Shown here: in pieces, positions 1 through 13,351 of the stretch
Numbering within the stretch: position 1 is the first letter of the stretch
Layout: every line of letters starts with the position of its first letter
Assembly (NCBI GenBank): GCA_019843655.1
Contig: JACDQD010000006.1
Span: 26,430,246-26,494,245 of the forward strand
Direction: 5' to 3'
Source of the DNA: Lethocerus indicus
Taxonomy: Eukaryota; Arthropoda; Insecta; Hemiptera; Belostomatidae
Length of the DNA: 64,000 nt
Made by a program: the position numbers and the translations under genes
Notes under the pieces: generated by a model
The model's database searches: none
The model's input: only the letters and a program-made list of their open reading frames with translations
Told to the model about the DNA's origin: nothing

Positions 1-1577
1 CCCGACGATAAATATTTGGAAATTCTAATTTGTAACACTGAGTCGTTTGAGGCCGGGCTTGAAAAAATGCAGCGGGCAACATATTTCTTTCTTCCCGAAT
101 TTATGGGACAAAAAAAAATTCCGTATTTACATTTTCCTGACGAGACGCGCGGGGAAAATTCCCCCAGCGAATGGGGGAATTTTCCGACGGGGAAAAAATG
201 GCCGACTTGTTTATGACAGCGTTATTTCACACCAATTGCGGGCCCCACTAACATAACAGCGGTCACAAACCGACAAAAAGGAGAAAGAACGCCTATTTTT
301 TACTACCCCACTAACTTTCCCCCTTTTGATAAGAAAACAAAGGGGGACACGTGTTTCGTATTGTTTTAAGAAAATCATTCTCTCAACCATAAAATTTATT
401 ACAAAGTTTCATGCATCAAAGATTGATGTTATAGTATCCAATCTTCCGATATGTGCTCTACACAAAGATGTTTTCTATAATAAATTGTCGGATTAGGGCA
501 CATGAAACGAAAAAAATCGTAACAATTACACAGTACATGATGACTTAGCGTTACATTGACTTAGCGTTTTATGTAATCCATTATTTTTTCAAATATGTTA
601 CGGTTCACCGATGTATGATAATCACGTAATTCCGTATAATAAGAGGGATATTACACAGGTTCCGATCTCGCATGAATTCCGCGTTCATTTTCTTTGTCCT
701 CTCCACAGAAAAAAAAGAAATCGGCCGTAAAATATTATGACTGCATCTTATAAAATTTAATTTAGGAGACGGTCCCGCCCCCTTAACCCGACATCGGGGC
801 TTCACTCAGCCCACCGGACGGGGCTTCACGATGGGGATCACGAAAATCCCAATTTTTATATCTCTCATCGCCATAAAACCGGGCTATACCAGTGCGGCCG
901 TTCATTTATTACAGGGACGAGGGATATTTCGGTCGAATAGAGGCCTAAACGAAGCGGAAAAATTATGAGGGCTATATCTGTGTATAAACGGATTTGTGCC
1001 CCGTGTCCAACTAACTAGAAGAAGAACTGTTTGTATTTCGTTAATATACATTGTAATGAAGGACCACGGGTGCCGTATATGCTAAAATGGGGCGTAAAAG
1101 TTCGAGAAAGTGCAGTCGATCTTGCACTTAAATCTAAACAATCAGTGTATTAACTGTAAACTGAATTCTACGAATGACTGAATGAACTGAATCACACTGA
1201 TCATTCCAAAAACGAGATAAGATGAAAAAACATAAAACCGGGAAGATAAAAGTGAAACAAATCACATTTTTAGGTTCACTAAATAGATAAGGGAAGACAT
1301 AAACTTCGAATGGGGAAGCCAAGGGGAAAATAAAATGAAACATTCTGAGGGAGGCCTTTGCCCTGAATTGGGTTCAGTTCTAAATGTTTTGTTCCTCAAC
1401 GATAATCGTAAATATTAATGTCAGTAGTATTTTCCTCTTGTTTTATCTGTATATGCGTTAACTGTGATTTTACAGTTTTAATTCATAACTCGAAACACTG
1501 AGGGGGTTTCTCTGTACAATTTAAGTGTAAATAAAATTGGTTATGAGTTAGGAATTATTGAAATTGTTTCAACTAAC

Positions 1578-1690
1578 CTGAATGCAGTCCTGGACTATCG
1601 AAGGCTGTTCTTCCTCCGATATTCATATCTAAACATCGCTGGTAACGCTTCGCTTGAGAAATATCAGAAGAAGTAACAACCACAAGGGGT
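1578..1690 (-). CDS. Candidate downstream exon, possible tail of the CUB gene
   Basis: On the minus strand attctgttgcag (acceptor) and CATTCAG before gttagt (donor) bracket 113 bp. One frame is open throughout and encodes VVVTSSDISQAKRYQRCLD, then MNIGGRTAFDSPGLHS. Its entry phase does not match the exit phase of the 13.35-kb exon, so a further exon would have to lie between. In the frame that does match, the exon gives a short hydrophobic run (PLWLLLLLIFL) and then a stop, which may be coincidence. It could be a cytoplasmic-tail exon or a false positive. Confidence 0.33.
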
Positions 1691-4600
1691 CTGCAACAGA
1701 ATAACGAGTAAAAAGAGACATTGAAATGATTCAACAAATACCACAAATACATAGATTTTAATGAACGTTTTGGAGTTTATATGAACTTAATTCAAATTTG
1801 CGATTGAAGAAAAGTTGCAAAAGTTGAAATTGAAGTATGCAAGTTTTGTACAAGGCGCATACACTGATTCTGTGCCAATTACACATTGATGTAAATAAAC
1901 ATTGAGCCTTAATGCTTACTTAAAGTACTAAGTCTTGATGGAGCTCAACCGCCACTGACGTCAGAGACTTCGCTGCTTAAACGGAACCTTCTCGCTTATG
2001 CATGAGCCTACCGCCGCTTATATTGGGATAGGCGGCCTTATATATCAGACCGGTTTAAGGGGCGCCAGTTGTTATGGAATATACTACCGGACCGAATTCA
2101 CACCCGCGAGCGTTTCGAACGCGCCGGTATCGATTTGAACCAAATGTTATCTATTTTTGTAATGTCCCTTTCAAGGATTCGTCTTGTCGGGTAAGAAGAA
2201 CAGTTCTTCTTATGAGGTAGACTCCGTCTAAGAGTCATTCTATCATTCCCATAAAAATAAATATTTCAACGTTTAATTTTAATTGTACACGATTGGGGAT
2301 TTGTGAAAAAACTCAAATAATCCCAATTCAACGGGAATTCTAAAGTGATACAATGTGCTCGGTAAGCAATGGGCGTATGTATAGAGAGGCCCGGAGCAGA
2401 GTCGCATATATCAAGTTGTGGATGCCAACTATCCTAGATATTAGTAAACTCCTTCAACTTTGCTTCGAGGCCCCCTTTACTTTAGGCGGGATAAACTCGA
2501 GCCTGCGCCCACTGTGAGACTCAACTGTGCGGCAATATCAATTTAATCAACACGTCAAGAGTTGGTCTGGAGGGCGAAAGTTGTCGGATTGTAGTCCGAA
2601 ACGTTGAAAACTTCCGCCTGTGTTGAGGGGGGGTAGGGGAATCGTGGGAATATAATCGGTCTCTATAAATGACAATTTTCTGATTTCTATTCCTATCAGT
2701 CTTCTGTTGAATATGTATCAGTCGCGATTTAATATCGGAAGGTTTAATCGGATTTATAGTATTAAAATTAATTTATTCAGTGTATAATCTGCGGAGATTC
2801 ATTAAATCGTTTCCCTTAGTGTTGCAGACAGAACGAATGCAGATAAAGAACGAAAGCGACATAGAAACTTTTCTATTCTCGGGACAATCATGTTTTTCCC
2901 TCATGCAATAAAAAGCATCCCCCGGTATCGGATGTGAACATACAAGGGGGTCAGTTTGTCCCTGAAGTCTCGGCCTAACTTTGTCATTCGAACTTCTATT
3001 TCGTTCAAAGCATCAGTATTAGTTATAGAAAAAAATTAGACGTTACCAATATAATATTGAACGATGGAAGCGGCATGAGCCACCCCATACGTAAGATATT
3101 TCTTGGGGGGGAGTTAAAAAAAAACTAAACAATCACTGTTGTTTCGGCCCCAAAATGAAGGCTGGACAATCGCATTTCGCGTTTGCCAGCAATAACCGCC
3201 TTTCTACCGCCGGTGCAATGTCCGCCATCGGGTAGAAATGAAATTTTCTTTTCGTATACCCGCCGAGGGTCCGGTTATGATGGGGAAGGGCCCGTGGCCC
3301 GGGGCCGTCCACAAACCCATAACCGATATTGCTTTCAGTACTCGGACTCCGAAACACACCACCAATCTTCACCAATGGCTGGGAAGAGGCATAGGACTGA
3401 GAGACAAATCTCAGAAAAAGTATCATTAGAAACTGAGATACCCATTTTCGTGTCATTTCTGATTTCCTAGACTCTATTGACAGATATTAGCGATACACTT
3501 TAGTGTCTTTTCATTTCATATTATTCGAAATTATTATATTTTATATTGCCTAATTTGTTCATTATTATTGTTTAAACATTGTTTACAATGCCAAATCTCC
3601 AGCATATGGATTGTTCATAATTTCCAATTTGGAAACTTTTCACTCTGTTGCGGTCTTCTCTGTTGCCGTTGGAGCGTCGAACGATGTCTGGCGTTATTCT
3701 GTCTTTAATGAAATAACTACTTCGACCAAAACCGCCGAATACTTTGTCGAATTGGCCTTTTAAAAGGAAAAAAAGGAGGATAGAAGTACAAGAAAAAAAA
3801 CAACGCCCCGCGAAATATTTCCTGGACCGTGTAAAACTCCAATTTCCGAACTAGATGCCGGTACCGGAAACCGATTTGGCTGCTGTTGCGGTGTGTGTGT
3901 GTGTATAAGCGTATGTGTGTAAACGTGTGTGAGGGGGTGGAAAAGGGGTGGTTTGAGACCGGCTTTAATTTCCTGCCCCGTTTAACTGTGCCCGGGGCAG
4001 AGGTCGCCGCCGCAGCAACCCCTCGGACCCTTTTTGGAAAGGCCCTTTAACCGACCTAAATTGTAGAAACGTTTTCGCGCCGAAGCTAAATTATTCTCGG
4101 AAAATAAATTTCATGTAAACTGCGTTGGGGAAAAAAATAACAGTTTAGTCTCGGAAAATTTCAGTTCGTAAAACAACAATGTAGTTTATTGCAGTTTTGT
4201 TGTAGTTAGGTTTTTTTACACCTACCATTTGCTTCTCAAGCAAAAATTCTCAAGTGCCTTATATTCCTAATAAACTATTCTTTTACCGGTAGTATATTGT
4301 CAGTGATTTCAAATTTTAACAATATTTATTTTCATTTTCTCCAGCAGATATATTTTTACTGTTGGATTGCTTCGACAAGTACTTATATCTTTCTGTATTC
4401 GTATATGCATTTTCTATGCGACTGATAGTGTCAGACGGCGTTTAATGGATGGGATATCTGATAACCGCCCAGAAAGCTCCTTCATTGAGTTGGAAGTAGA
4501 ATAAATTTTATTATGTAGCATTGGTGTTATTCTAGATGAGCGGGAATCGAATTCGCACCGTTGGGTGCTGTAGAAATATTTACAGTACATTCTCCAACTT

Positions 4601-5714
4601 AAAGTATATTAAATCTTAGTGTACATTAAGTAATTGATGTATAAGTAGGCCATAGCTCATAAAACCTTGGGAGAATCCTTATTTTCACTTATTGCGTTGT
4701 CTAAATTCTCCATTCGCAACAGAGAATCAAACCCGTAATGATACATGTATTTATTTCATACTATGTCAGATATCTTCTGCTACTTTAAACGTGGTGAATT
4801 CGAATTTTTCATAATCGAATTCTTCGCTGCATTATCAGAGAGCTGATGATTTACAAGATCGTGCGAGAAGCCTCTGCGACATTCTAAGTCGTGCTTCGAG
4901 TACCGTCTAAAACTCCGAACATAAATAGAAAGCAACAAGTCCAACAGGAACTAGGAAACTCAATTATTTGATCTTAAGCCAGGCTGTGTCGGCTTCTCGC
5001 CGTGTCAGAAGCTCTCCCACAGTTTTGAAATCTTGTCGTTAATTTAAAGCTAATAAATATTATAGAAATATTTCATTTTTATATAGATTTTGCAGAAATC
5101 CCGAAATTAATTATTTAAATATAATTCAATTTACAAGAAATAACATTTATTCCCGTCCCGCTGCAGTACATCCTTGGAACACATCTAAAAATAACATTAT
5201 CCTACATAATTATTTCAGCAAATGTTTAAATGAGGCCGTGCCCTCAAAAACAGTATGAAATTGGACGAAAACGTACTTTTAACTACTCTATTTATATATG
5301 GAAAAAATTCAAAACGCGTTTAATCTCCACACTGTTCAGTTCTTTTGGCCGGTGTTAGAGAATGGTCGAAAGGCCAAAATTTTGTTTACGCGGCCACAAT
5401 TCGCTGTCGCGTTTCTGCGCAACGAAGCTAGAGAGGAACAAAGTGAGAGGAAGATGGAGGCTAGTCGCAGAGATAACAGTATCTATTTGGTAGTTTATTT
5501 TGGCGAGAAGATAAATAAACACGCCCCGCCAGCTCCGACACTCCGGGGGACATTTTCGCATTTACACGTTTCTAAATTATCAACACCCATCTAAACAACC
5601 GTTCATTGTTCCAAGTCCATTTCCATTACTGCCAGAGTTCAATAGAAGCACTGTATATATTAAGCGCCCACGAGTATTTTTTTTTTTTAATTATCTGAAT
5701 ATACAAATATTATA
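1691..5714. other. Non-coding stretch, presumed intron
   Basis: No supported gene. A short GT-rich tract is at 3889-3930. The 3133-3456 minus frame starts with a hydrophobic stretch but has no other support. tRNA-like B-box traces on the minus strand near 4540-4565 and 4715-4735 are discussed in the findings. Confidence 0.6.
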
Positions 5715-6396
5715 CCGTAGATTTCGTGTGTTTCTGTCTCCTCTCGCTGGTTTGGTCTTTTGCTAGACCGGTTTCGGCTGCTCGCCATCTTCAGTAACAG
5801 TGTTAGTCACTTTTGGCACTTTAGTTGTTTTTTGGGCACCCTCACTGCACTATCACTGTGCCACTTGTACTGTGGTGGTTGTCTGTTTGTGGTCTGTATA
5901 TAGGTGTCTCGTTATTGTGTTTTTGGGGGATGTTGTTTGTCTTATTTGGATTGGAAGGGATTTTGTTAATAGGCTTAAGTCTTTGTCGAATTATCTGTCA
6001 AATATATATTTGATCACACAACCGGTCACAACTATTAGGTTCTGACTTCCAAATATATGACAGGAAACCTTTCTGATATTGTATATTTACGATCATAAAA
6101 GCGTTACTGTTGATCCAAAATTTATAGAAAAAAGTTTTTTTTCAGTAATCTAGTTAATTGGTGCAAGTGCATCCAACGAACTTTAGTTAAGTAAATTTCC
6201 GCACTACCCTCAGGGGGCGCTAGTTTAGCCGTGATGGAGCATCAAACGAACTTTAATTAAGTACCTTTCCGCACCGTGCCCAAAAACATCCAAAGTGGCA
6301 AAGTGGTTAACACCGCTACTGAAGATGCCGAACAGCCGAAACCGGTCTAGCAAAAGACCAAACCAGCGAGAGGAGACAGAAACACACGAAATCTAC
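5715..6396. mobile_element. HHR-F family repeat, copy 1 (inverted ends, 1.5 satellite units)
   Basis: The left end begins ccgtagatttcgtgtgtttc and the right end closes with its complement (aacacacgaaatctac at 6381-6396). Both ends continue inward through the same ~90-bp inverted sequence, which contains a hammerhead-like core. The middle has unique AT-rich sequence, then about 1.5 copies of the 70-bp satellite unit near 6170-6285. No open frame resembles a transposase or reverse transcriptase, so the element is non-autonomous. Confidence 0.8.
5762..5798 (-). ncRNA. Hammerhead ribozyme-like motif (copy 1, left)
   Basis: The minus strand reads GTTA, CTGAAGA, T, GGC/GCC stem, GAAA, CCGGTC, TAGC. 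The one change in helix I (GTTA for GCTA) keeps pairing through a G-U wobble. The matching right end (6315-6351) has lost helix II (GCC opposite GCC). Confidence 0.55.
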
Positions 6397-7355
6397 TTTT
6401 AATCACGAAATCTAAATTTAACAGGAAATATATGAAAATTGTAAATTTCTTTGTAATGGTTATTTATAGATAGATATTTAAAGACTGGAATATGCGTCTA
6501 CATACGTCCGAACTAATAACAATACAGTGATGCTTTTGTCATAAAAAATGCTGTAAAAGCTGAGATTAGAAGAAACGTTAAAGATACGATTCCTGGCAAG
6601 TAAACAGGGTTCCTCGTTATTGGCCAGCTTGAAAGGAGAGGAAAATCAATGAGCGGATTTAGAACAGTCTCGTAGGTTTGCGGAGGGAGCGGACAGAGGG
6701 AACGAGCCCCTCGGAGTACGGGGTAGAAGCTCGTCGGTGATGGTGGGGGTTGGTAAAGGTTGGTAATGTTAGGGTTGTGCCCCTAGTTGGTATTCACCCG
6801 GTTTCGGCGGAGGGGGCAGGTTATAGGGCGGATAAAGACAATGACTCAACTTTCGCGTTGCATCCCCAATACACCGGCCCGCTTCCGCCATACTGTCCAC
6901 ATTACCTCCAGTTGCCCTCTAAACCGGGCCTTCGTCGATCGGAACGCTGAGGAAAATGGAAAAGAGTGAAGTTCCGAACGTCGATTCACTGGAAATTAAA
7001 ACCTCTTTTAGTCTAGATTATATCGAATGTAAAGAGTCATCGTTGATAATGAAACAGATACGGGGTGAATGCGAGGAATTCAAATTTGCATTCGAATTCG
7101 CCCCCCAACGCGAAATCCGAACGCAGCACGTGTTTCGTGCTAAACTATGCCAGATATTATCCAAGGGATCAATACCTAATACGTAATTAATTTAAGTGAG
7201 TATTGCATAAATAGTGTAATGGGAAATTCATTGGAATCAATATAACAGTTGGTAGACGAAAAAAACTCCAAATCGTTTGTTAAATCGGCCCAATCGAGCG
7301 TAACCTGCAATATCGGGGAAATATTGCTCGCTCATGCGAAACAGTAATTTTTTCT

Positions 7356-7360
<5 letters not shown>

Positions 7361-7406
<46 letters not shown>
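7361..7406. repeat. (AT)n microsatellite
   Basis: Uninterrupted AT dinucleotides, about 23 units. Confidence 0.95.
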
Positions 7407-7408
<2 letters not shown>

Positions 7409-7700
7409 GTGTGTTGTATGTGTTGGGGAGGAAAATGTTTTCCACCGATTCAATACGGAAAATATGAATTTCGGAGCGGGGCGGGCGGGGGGTGGACCAC
7501 AAATCTGAGACTGGGCGGAAAAAGTCTCTAGTTTTGCTCAGTTTTGTCGCATCTCTTCGCAAAAATTATTGCACCCCCGGGCGGACCGCGATACAAACTC
7601 GGGGTACATTACGGGCTGGGTACGCGAATAAGTTGATATCATCCCCTTTTATGGTACCGCATTCCGTTACGATTTTATTTGCTACTTCCCCAGACCTCCG

Positions 7701-7707
<7 letters not shown>

Positions 7708-7764
<57 letters not shown>
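7708..7764. repeat. (TA)n microsatellite
   Basis: About 28 TA units preceded by tacatacata. Only 300 bp separate it from the previous tract. Confidence 0.95.
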
Positions 7765-7771
<7 letters not shown>

Positions 7772-8778
7772 TTTTGCCTAAAGTGTTCTAATTATTCCTT
7801 TCTGTTTTTATTCGAGGCGAAACATAACTTTGTTTCATTTGTAGAAAAACAGCTTTATACATGAAAGAATGTTCCTTTCCGGTGGAACTAAGGCTGAAAA
7901 TATCACTTTACGGTTTCACCCGGAATAACCGATATTCCTACCGAGCCAGTGACACCCGATCCCGACGGTGGTGGGCCACTGCACGTACTAACAGGATAAT
8001 AGATTCACACCTAACCGCAAGTCTAATTCCTACACTAGGAGACCAGCCGCGTAACCGGGTCATTAATTGTGGAGTAGAAATCGAATATGGATCGTGTTCC
8101 GACTGAAAACATAGCTTAATTCAATAACCCGTGATGCCCCTCTGGTTTTGGTTACTTTGACAATGGAAAATCATCTTTCCAACGCTCTAATGGGAAATCC
8201 TGTCATCTTTATGTTCAAATGCTGTCAGTGCGTAGAAATGAATAAAACTGAAATTCACTAACTGGTAATTAACTAAAGGGTTTTCCATAGCCTTCCAAAA
8301 GGTTTTTTCAATTATTTTTGTGCAAAATTTTATCCCTTTCGCGCGATTTTCTTACCGGAATCGGATTGTCAGTTGTTGAGAAAAAATTCGGAATCGATCA
8401 CCCATTGCCTCCGGTCATCCTTCATCCGTTCGACACCAACTTTAGCGCTGTACCGTATTACCGCAACTTCCATTATGTAAAACGTTTAAAACTTGTCCGA
8501 TAACATCGCGGCGTATCGTTCTGCGATCAATAATGTCTGCGCCGTTACGTACGTTGCTGTCCCAACCACAAGCTGTCCGATTTTCAATTTCCGGACTGGC
8601 GGACGGTAAATATTGAAACTGCAATCGGTTTATGCACTGTCATCAGAAACTGGATTTATCCTTATCTGAATTCTATACGACACTATAGTAATTCAAGGGT
8701 GTGAACTACTAGAACGCTGTTATTCCTATTACATTAATTTTATTATACGTTAAATTTTTAGGCATCGATTACTAAATA

Positions 8779-8958
8779 CCGTAGATTTTGTGTGTTTCTG
8801 TCTCCTCTTTCAGAATTTTCATTGCATCATGAAAACATCAATAGTCCATTCGATCTGACGCTTTACAGGAATACTACTAAAAGTGGCGGATAGTCGAAAC
8901 CGGTCTATCTCAGGACCGAATTGGGGAATGGAGATAGAAATCACCGCATATATTCCGT
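8779..8958. mobile_element. HHR-F family repeat, copy 2 (degenerate, short)
   Basis: The copy begins ccgtagattttgtgtgtttc and later contains gtcgaaaccggtctat and ggagatagaaatcacc, which are damaged versions of the two family ends. The interior is unrelated sequence of about 90 bp. The hammerhead core is broken (CTAAAAG instead of CTGAAGA). Confidence 0.5.
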
Positions 8959-10263
8959 GCACATATATTCCAATTTTAATTAAATTATGACGACGAATAG
9001 AGAATTTGTTTTCTAGAGTAAAAGAGATTTTGAAACCAACTCCTACTCAGCTTCTTAGATAAGGACGCAGATGCTCCATTTCTATAATTTTGTACACACT
9101 AATCTCGGAATATATGTAGCTTGGTCAGTTGAAATGGCTCCACTAACCCGCTCAGACTGAGGCTCAGCCAGCTTCACTTGGCTGAACCGGGGTTAATATC
9201 CTAAAAGGCTTAGGTATAATACCACGGGATGAAGAAGGAAAAGGAAAACATGATAACAGAGTGACCACTTGACATTAAACGGCGGGCTGCAAATTCGGTA
9301 GTTTATTCCAATTGAAAATTTGAAATATTACTTGGTCCAACAATCAATATTTGTATATTTCATCGAAAAAAGCAATATTTTGCTGTTTTAATTTTATCAA
9401 ATTAAATATTTGAGGATTTTATTAAAAAAAACATTTAATTCTATAAAATAATTTATTCCATTTAATGTTAATGCTCAACGTGGAATCTGCAAAAATTAGT
9501 GGTCGTTTCATATATCGCTAATTTTTTTTAAGTGTAACATTGGTTTGAATAGTATACCGGATGAATATGACTATAAATAATTCCGTCGTTCGATCTTTGA
9601 ATAGTGGTGCGTGACCCATTAGTTTTGAATAGGAATGTGGACAGACCAGTCTGTCCCCTTCAGTTCAAATATACCATCAGTAGGACCATCGGTATTTATT
9701 GGTCCGTTGACTCGAGGAATACAGACGGCGCTCAACACATTTTCCCTTGATTTGATTCAACATTTCACTCCAAGGTAATCTTGAGAAGGTCGGAAAAGAA
9801 AACAGGTCTAAAACTGGCCCCACAGGACAGGATATATCACGCAAGCCGGCTGGGAAAGCTTGGAAGTAACTTAAAGAAGTACTTTCTGGAAATGATTCGC
9901 CTTAATCGGCTATACTGTTCATTTTAAAAGTTAACACCGGTCAATATATACACCGACATTCGTACAATGACTTGCCTCAATTACGACATTTCTTGATGTT
10001 CGTGAAGTCTAATGAATACTTGTAATGTATAATGAATACTAATAAATTCATAGATATGAAGAATATGATTCGAAATAAACATGAGTTTATTATTTCATTT
10101 CCATTTACAGCAAATACATATTTAAATAGAGAAACAAAATTCCTTCATTCCTACATTAAATTGGAAATATTACATTTCACAAACATAACTACATATTCAA
10201 TGAAATATCAAATTCATTCTTCATGGTCAAATTATAATGGCATACACTCTAAATGTTAGTGGT

Positions 10264-10266
<3 letters not shown>

Positions 10267-10324
<58 letters not shown>
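10267..10324. repeat. (TA)n microsatellite
   Basis: About 28 TA units, shortly before HHR-F copy 3. Confidence 0.95.
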
Positions 10325-10328
<4 letters not shown>

Positions 10329-10419
10329 TATAGATGAAACGAGCTAGACTCGATCCTCAAACCTGACACTGGTTTTCCAGTTACATAGCCGAATCTGTAG
10401 ATGTCTAGTTAAATTTCCC

Positions 10420-12056
10420 AGTTAAGCATATTTTTTATAACTTTTCACCTTAAATTTTGTTTTATTTGTATATGAAAGTTTTGCTTTCTTTTTAAATAAA
10501 AATTATTAGATATAGATTAACTAGCGCCCCTTGAGGGTGGTGCGGAAATGTACTTAACTAAAGTTCGTTGGATGCACTTTCACCGATAAACTAGCGCCCC
10601 TAGGGTGGTGCGGAAATGTACTTAACTAAAGTTCGTTGGATGGGTGGTGCGGAAATGTACTTAACTAAAGTTCGTTGGGTGCACTTTCACCGATAAACTA
10701 GCGCCCCTTGAGGGTGGTGCGGAAATGTACTTAACTAAAGTTCGTTGGATGCACTTTCACCGATAAACTAGCGCCCCTTGAGGGTGGTGCGGAAATGTAC
10801 TTAACTAAAGTTCGTTGGGTGCACTTTCACCGATAAACTAGCGCCCCTTGAGGGTGGTGCGGAAATGTACTTAACTAAAGTTCGTTGGATGCACTTTCAC
10901 CGATAAACTAGCGCCCCTTGAGGGTGGTGCGGAAATGTACTTAACTAAAGTTCGTTGGATGCACTTTCACCGATAAACTAGCGCCCCTTGAGGGTGGTGC
11001 GGAAATGTACTTAACTAAAGTTCGTTGGATGCACTTTCACCGATAAACTAGCGCCCCTTGAGGGTGGTGCGGAAATGTACTTAACTAAAGTTCGTTGGAT
11101 GCACTTTCACCGATAAACTAGCGCCCCTTGAGGGTGGTGCGGAAATGTACTTAACTAAAGTTCGTTGGATGCACTTTCACCGATAAACTAGCGCCCCTTG
11201 AGGGTGGTGCGGAAATGTACTTAACTAAAGTTCGTTGGATGCACTTTCACCGATAAACTAGCGCCCCTTGAGGGTGGTGCGGAAATGTACTTAACTAAAG
11301 TTCGTTGGATGCACTTTCACCGATAAACTAGCGCCCTTGAGGGTGGTGCGGAAATGTACTTAACTAAAGTTCGTTGGATGCACTTTCACCGATAAACTAG
11401 CGCCCCTTGAGGGTGGTGCTGTACTTAACTAAAGTTCGTTGGATGCACTTTCACCGATAAACTAGCGCCCTTGAGGTGGTGCGGAAATGTACTTAACTAA
11501 AGTTCGTTGGATGCACTTTCACCGATAAACTAGCGCCCCTTGAGGGTGGTGCGGAAATGTACTTAACTAAAGTTCGTTGGATGCACTTTCACCGATAAAC
11601 TAGCGCCCCTTGAGGGTGGTGCGGAAATGTACTTAACTAAAGTTCGTTGGATGCACTTTCACCGATAAACTAGCGCCCCTTGAGGGTGGTGCGGAAATGT
11701 ACTTAACTAAAGTTCGTTGGATGCACTTTCACCGATAAACTAGCGCCCCTTGAGGCTGGTGCGGAAATGTACTTAACTAAAGTTCGTTGGATGCACTTTC
11801 ACCGATAAACTAGCGCCCCTTGAGGGTGGTGCGGAAATGTACTTAACTAAAGTTCGTTCGATGCACTTTCACCGATAAACTAGCGCCCCTTGAGGGTGGT
11901 GCGGAAATGTACTTAACTAAAGTTCGTTCGATGCACTTTCACCGATAAACTAGCGCCCCTTGAGGGTGGTGCTGAAATATACTTAACTAAAATTCGTTCA
12001 GTGCACTTGCACCGATAAACTAGCGTCGAATAAACAGAAACTCATGAAATCTACGG
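10420..12056. mobile_element. HHR-F family repeat, copy 3 (large satellite array)
   Basis: The right edge reads aaacagaaactcatgaaatc tacgg, followed by tattccatcccatcgcaaac, the same trailing sequence seen after other copies. The left flank (about 10420-10518) matches the left flank of the array at 44.56-44.65 kb, including aaaaattattagatata. Most of the copy is the 70-bp array. The hammerhead segment is absent at the right end. The left limit is uncertain. Confidence 0.6.
10519..12025. repeat. 70-bp satellite array A, about 21 units
   Basis: The unit reads aactagcgccccttgagggt, ggtgcggaaatgtacttaac, taaagttcgttggatgcact, ttcaccgata, with an exact 70-bp period over most of the array. Three units are shortened (near 10600-10650, 11420 and 11465). 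Units at the right end (11860-12010) carry private changes such as gttcgttcgatg, consistent with edge divergence. Confidence 0.95.
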
Positions 12057-13351
12057 TATTCCATCCCATCGCAAACCACCAAACAGGAATTCTAAAATAA
12101 CCCTATATGTCTAAGTCAACAATTCTTAACAGATGGGCAAAAATTAAAAAAATATATAGTAGTTATCCCAGTGGAATGACCTGAGTGGAATGATAAAAGG
12201 TTACCAACAGACAGTGGCTCAAAATGATAAGTTTTCCACAGGCAGTTAAAAGCGCCAAACCCGTATAATGCTGTCTAATTGAGTGCGAGTTGTGGCCGAA
12301 GGGTTGCCGTGCGGCTCAGTTTCATGGCCCAGAAAGGATAGGGCAAAAACCGAGTTTCAAACTGGAACGGGTCATTTACGCTAGATAAACTTCTTCACAC
12401 TTCGGGAGAAACCGTGAGGTAGGAGGAGAAGAAATAAGAGAAACTTCGGCAGTTTCATACTTCAACCGGGCCGGTGTTAATCAAAAGGTAAAATATCGTT
12501 GCTCAACTTACGGCAAAGGGGTTGGTTGGTTGGGGGGGGGGGTCTATTCGGTGCGCACAACAAAGTAAATGAGAATCGTCCATCTTCGTTGCAAGTTCGT
12601 TAAGAACGATAATTAAGCCCCCGGTGATCAATCTGCAGCGGCAGCCCGAATCAATAATTTATTGACGGAATGCTACTGAAGATAATGGTGATAATTCGAA
12701 ATTAATTTTAACGGGAACCGCACATAAGGTAGAGTTATAAAGAACTCAACCGCTTTTACCCGAATGAACAAGGAGTAATGAGAACTGTAGGAACAAATTG
12801 TTTGAGATCTGATTCCAACAAAAAAAATTAAACCTCATTTTATTCATCAGAACAGGGAAATTTTAAGCTTTGCACTGTAGTCAGAGCTCGTAATTTTTGT
12901 TCACAGCGACCAACGAGGGTTTTGTTCAACTGCAGATTGGCCAACGCACTTTTGTTCTAAAAGAGCGAATGTTTCCTCACGGGAACTCGTATTATCACTA
13001 ACTTCCTGCGGGATCGCGTAATACTGTTAGAACGAACTCCGTTAGCGGGAGTTGTCCCCCCTGCTTGTCCTTTGAAGTTGTTGTTGTTGTTCAATAGCTA
13101 TATCGGTTACTCCGCCCCTCTGTTCCCAGTAGGACGGGAACAAATAAGTCCTGGTCCTAAGAGGGTTAACCCCGATTTCAAGTATGCAGAAGACCCCAAG
13201 TCTATCGGATGTTTCGGTCGGACCCCGATGGTGGGACCGGAAACGGCTGCGAAACGTCGGAAGTGGACAACACCGGGGGGACAAAGGCAAAAAACCTTGA
13301 AGAAAAATTATATTACTACTGCTATATATTACTTCTGTCGAAGGTACTCAC
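12057..13351. other. Non-coding stretch downstream of exon 5
   Basis: AT-rich sequence with a G homopolymer at 12532-12542 and dispersed repeat copy a. The expected third CUB exon was looked for on the minus strand and not found. Confidence 0.55.
12993..13055. repeat. Dispersed repeat, copy a (partner at 31250-31313)
   Basis: attatcactaacttcc and taatactgt ... gaac ... gagttg are shared in the same order and spacing with 31250-31313, at roughly three quarters identity by eye. The family is unknown. Confidence 0.5.

Larger units (their letters stand above)
6397..10266. other. Non-coding stretch, presumed intron
   Basis: Apart from two TA microsatellites and the degenerate HHR-F copy at 8.8 kb, nothing coding or structured was recognised. 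A small hairpin (cagcca/tggctg arms) is at 9156-9175. Confidence 0.6.

Noticed and set aside
3133..3456. Minus-strand 107-codon frame with a signal-peptide-like start
   Set aside because: A plus-strand frame of similar length overlaps it, no family is recognised, and there is no splice or promoter support.
5715..6396. Classical TIR DNA transposon
   Set aside because: Not excluded, but the ends contain a complete hammerhead-like core and target-site duplications are not convincing, so a ribozyme-bearing non-autonomous retroelement is preferred.
10519..12025. 70-bp repeats as possible tandem regulatory or RNA genes
   Set aside because: The unit is found only within the mobile-element family and shows no RNA gene features. 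A transposon-borne satellite explains it better.
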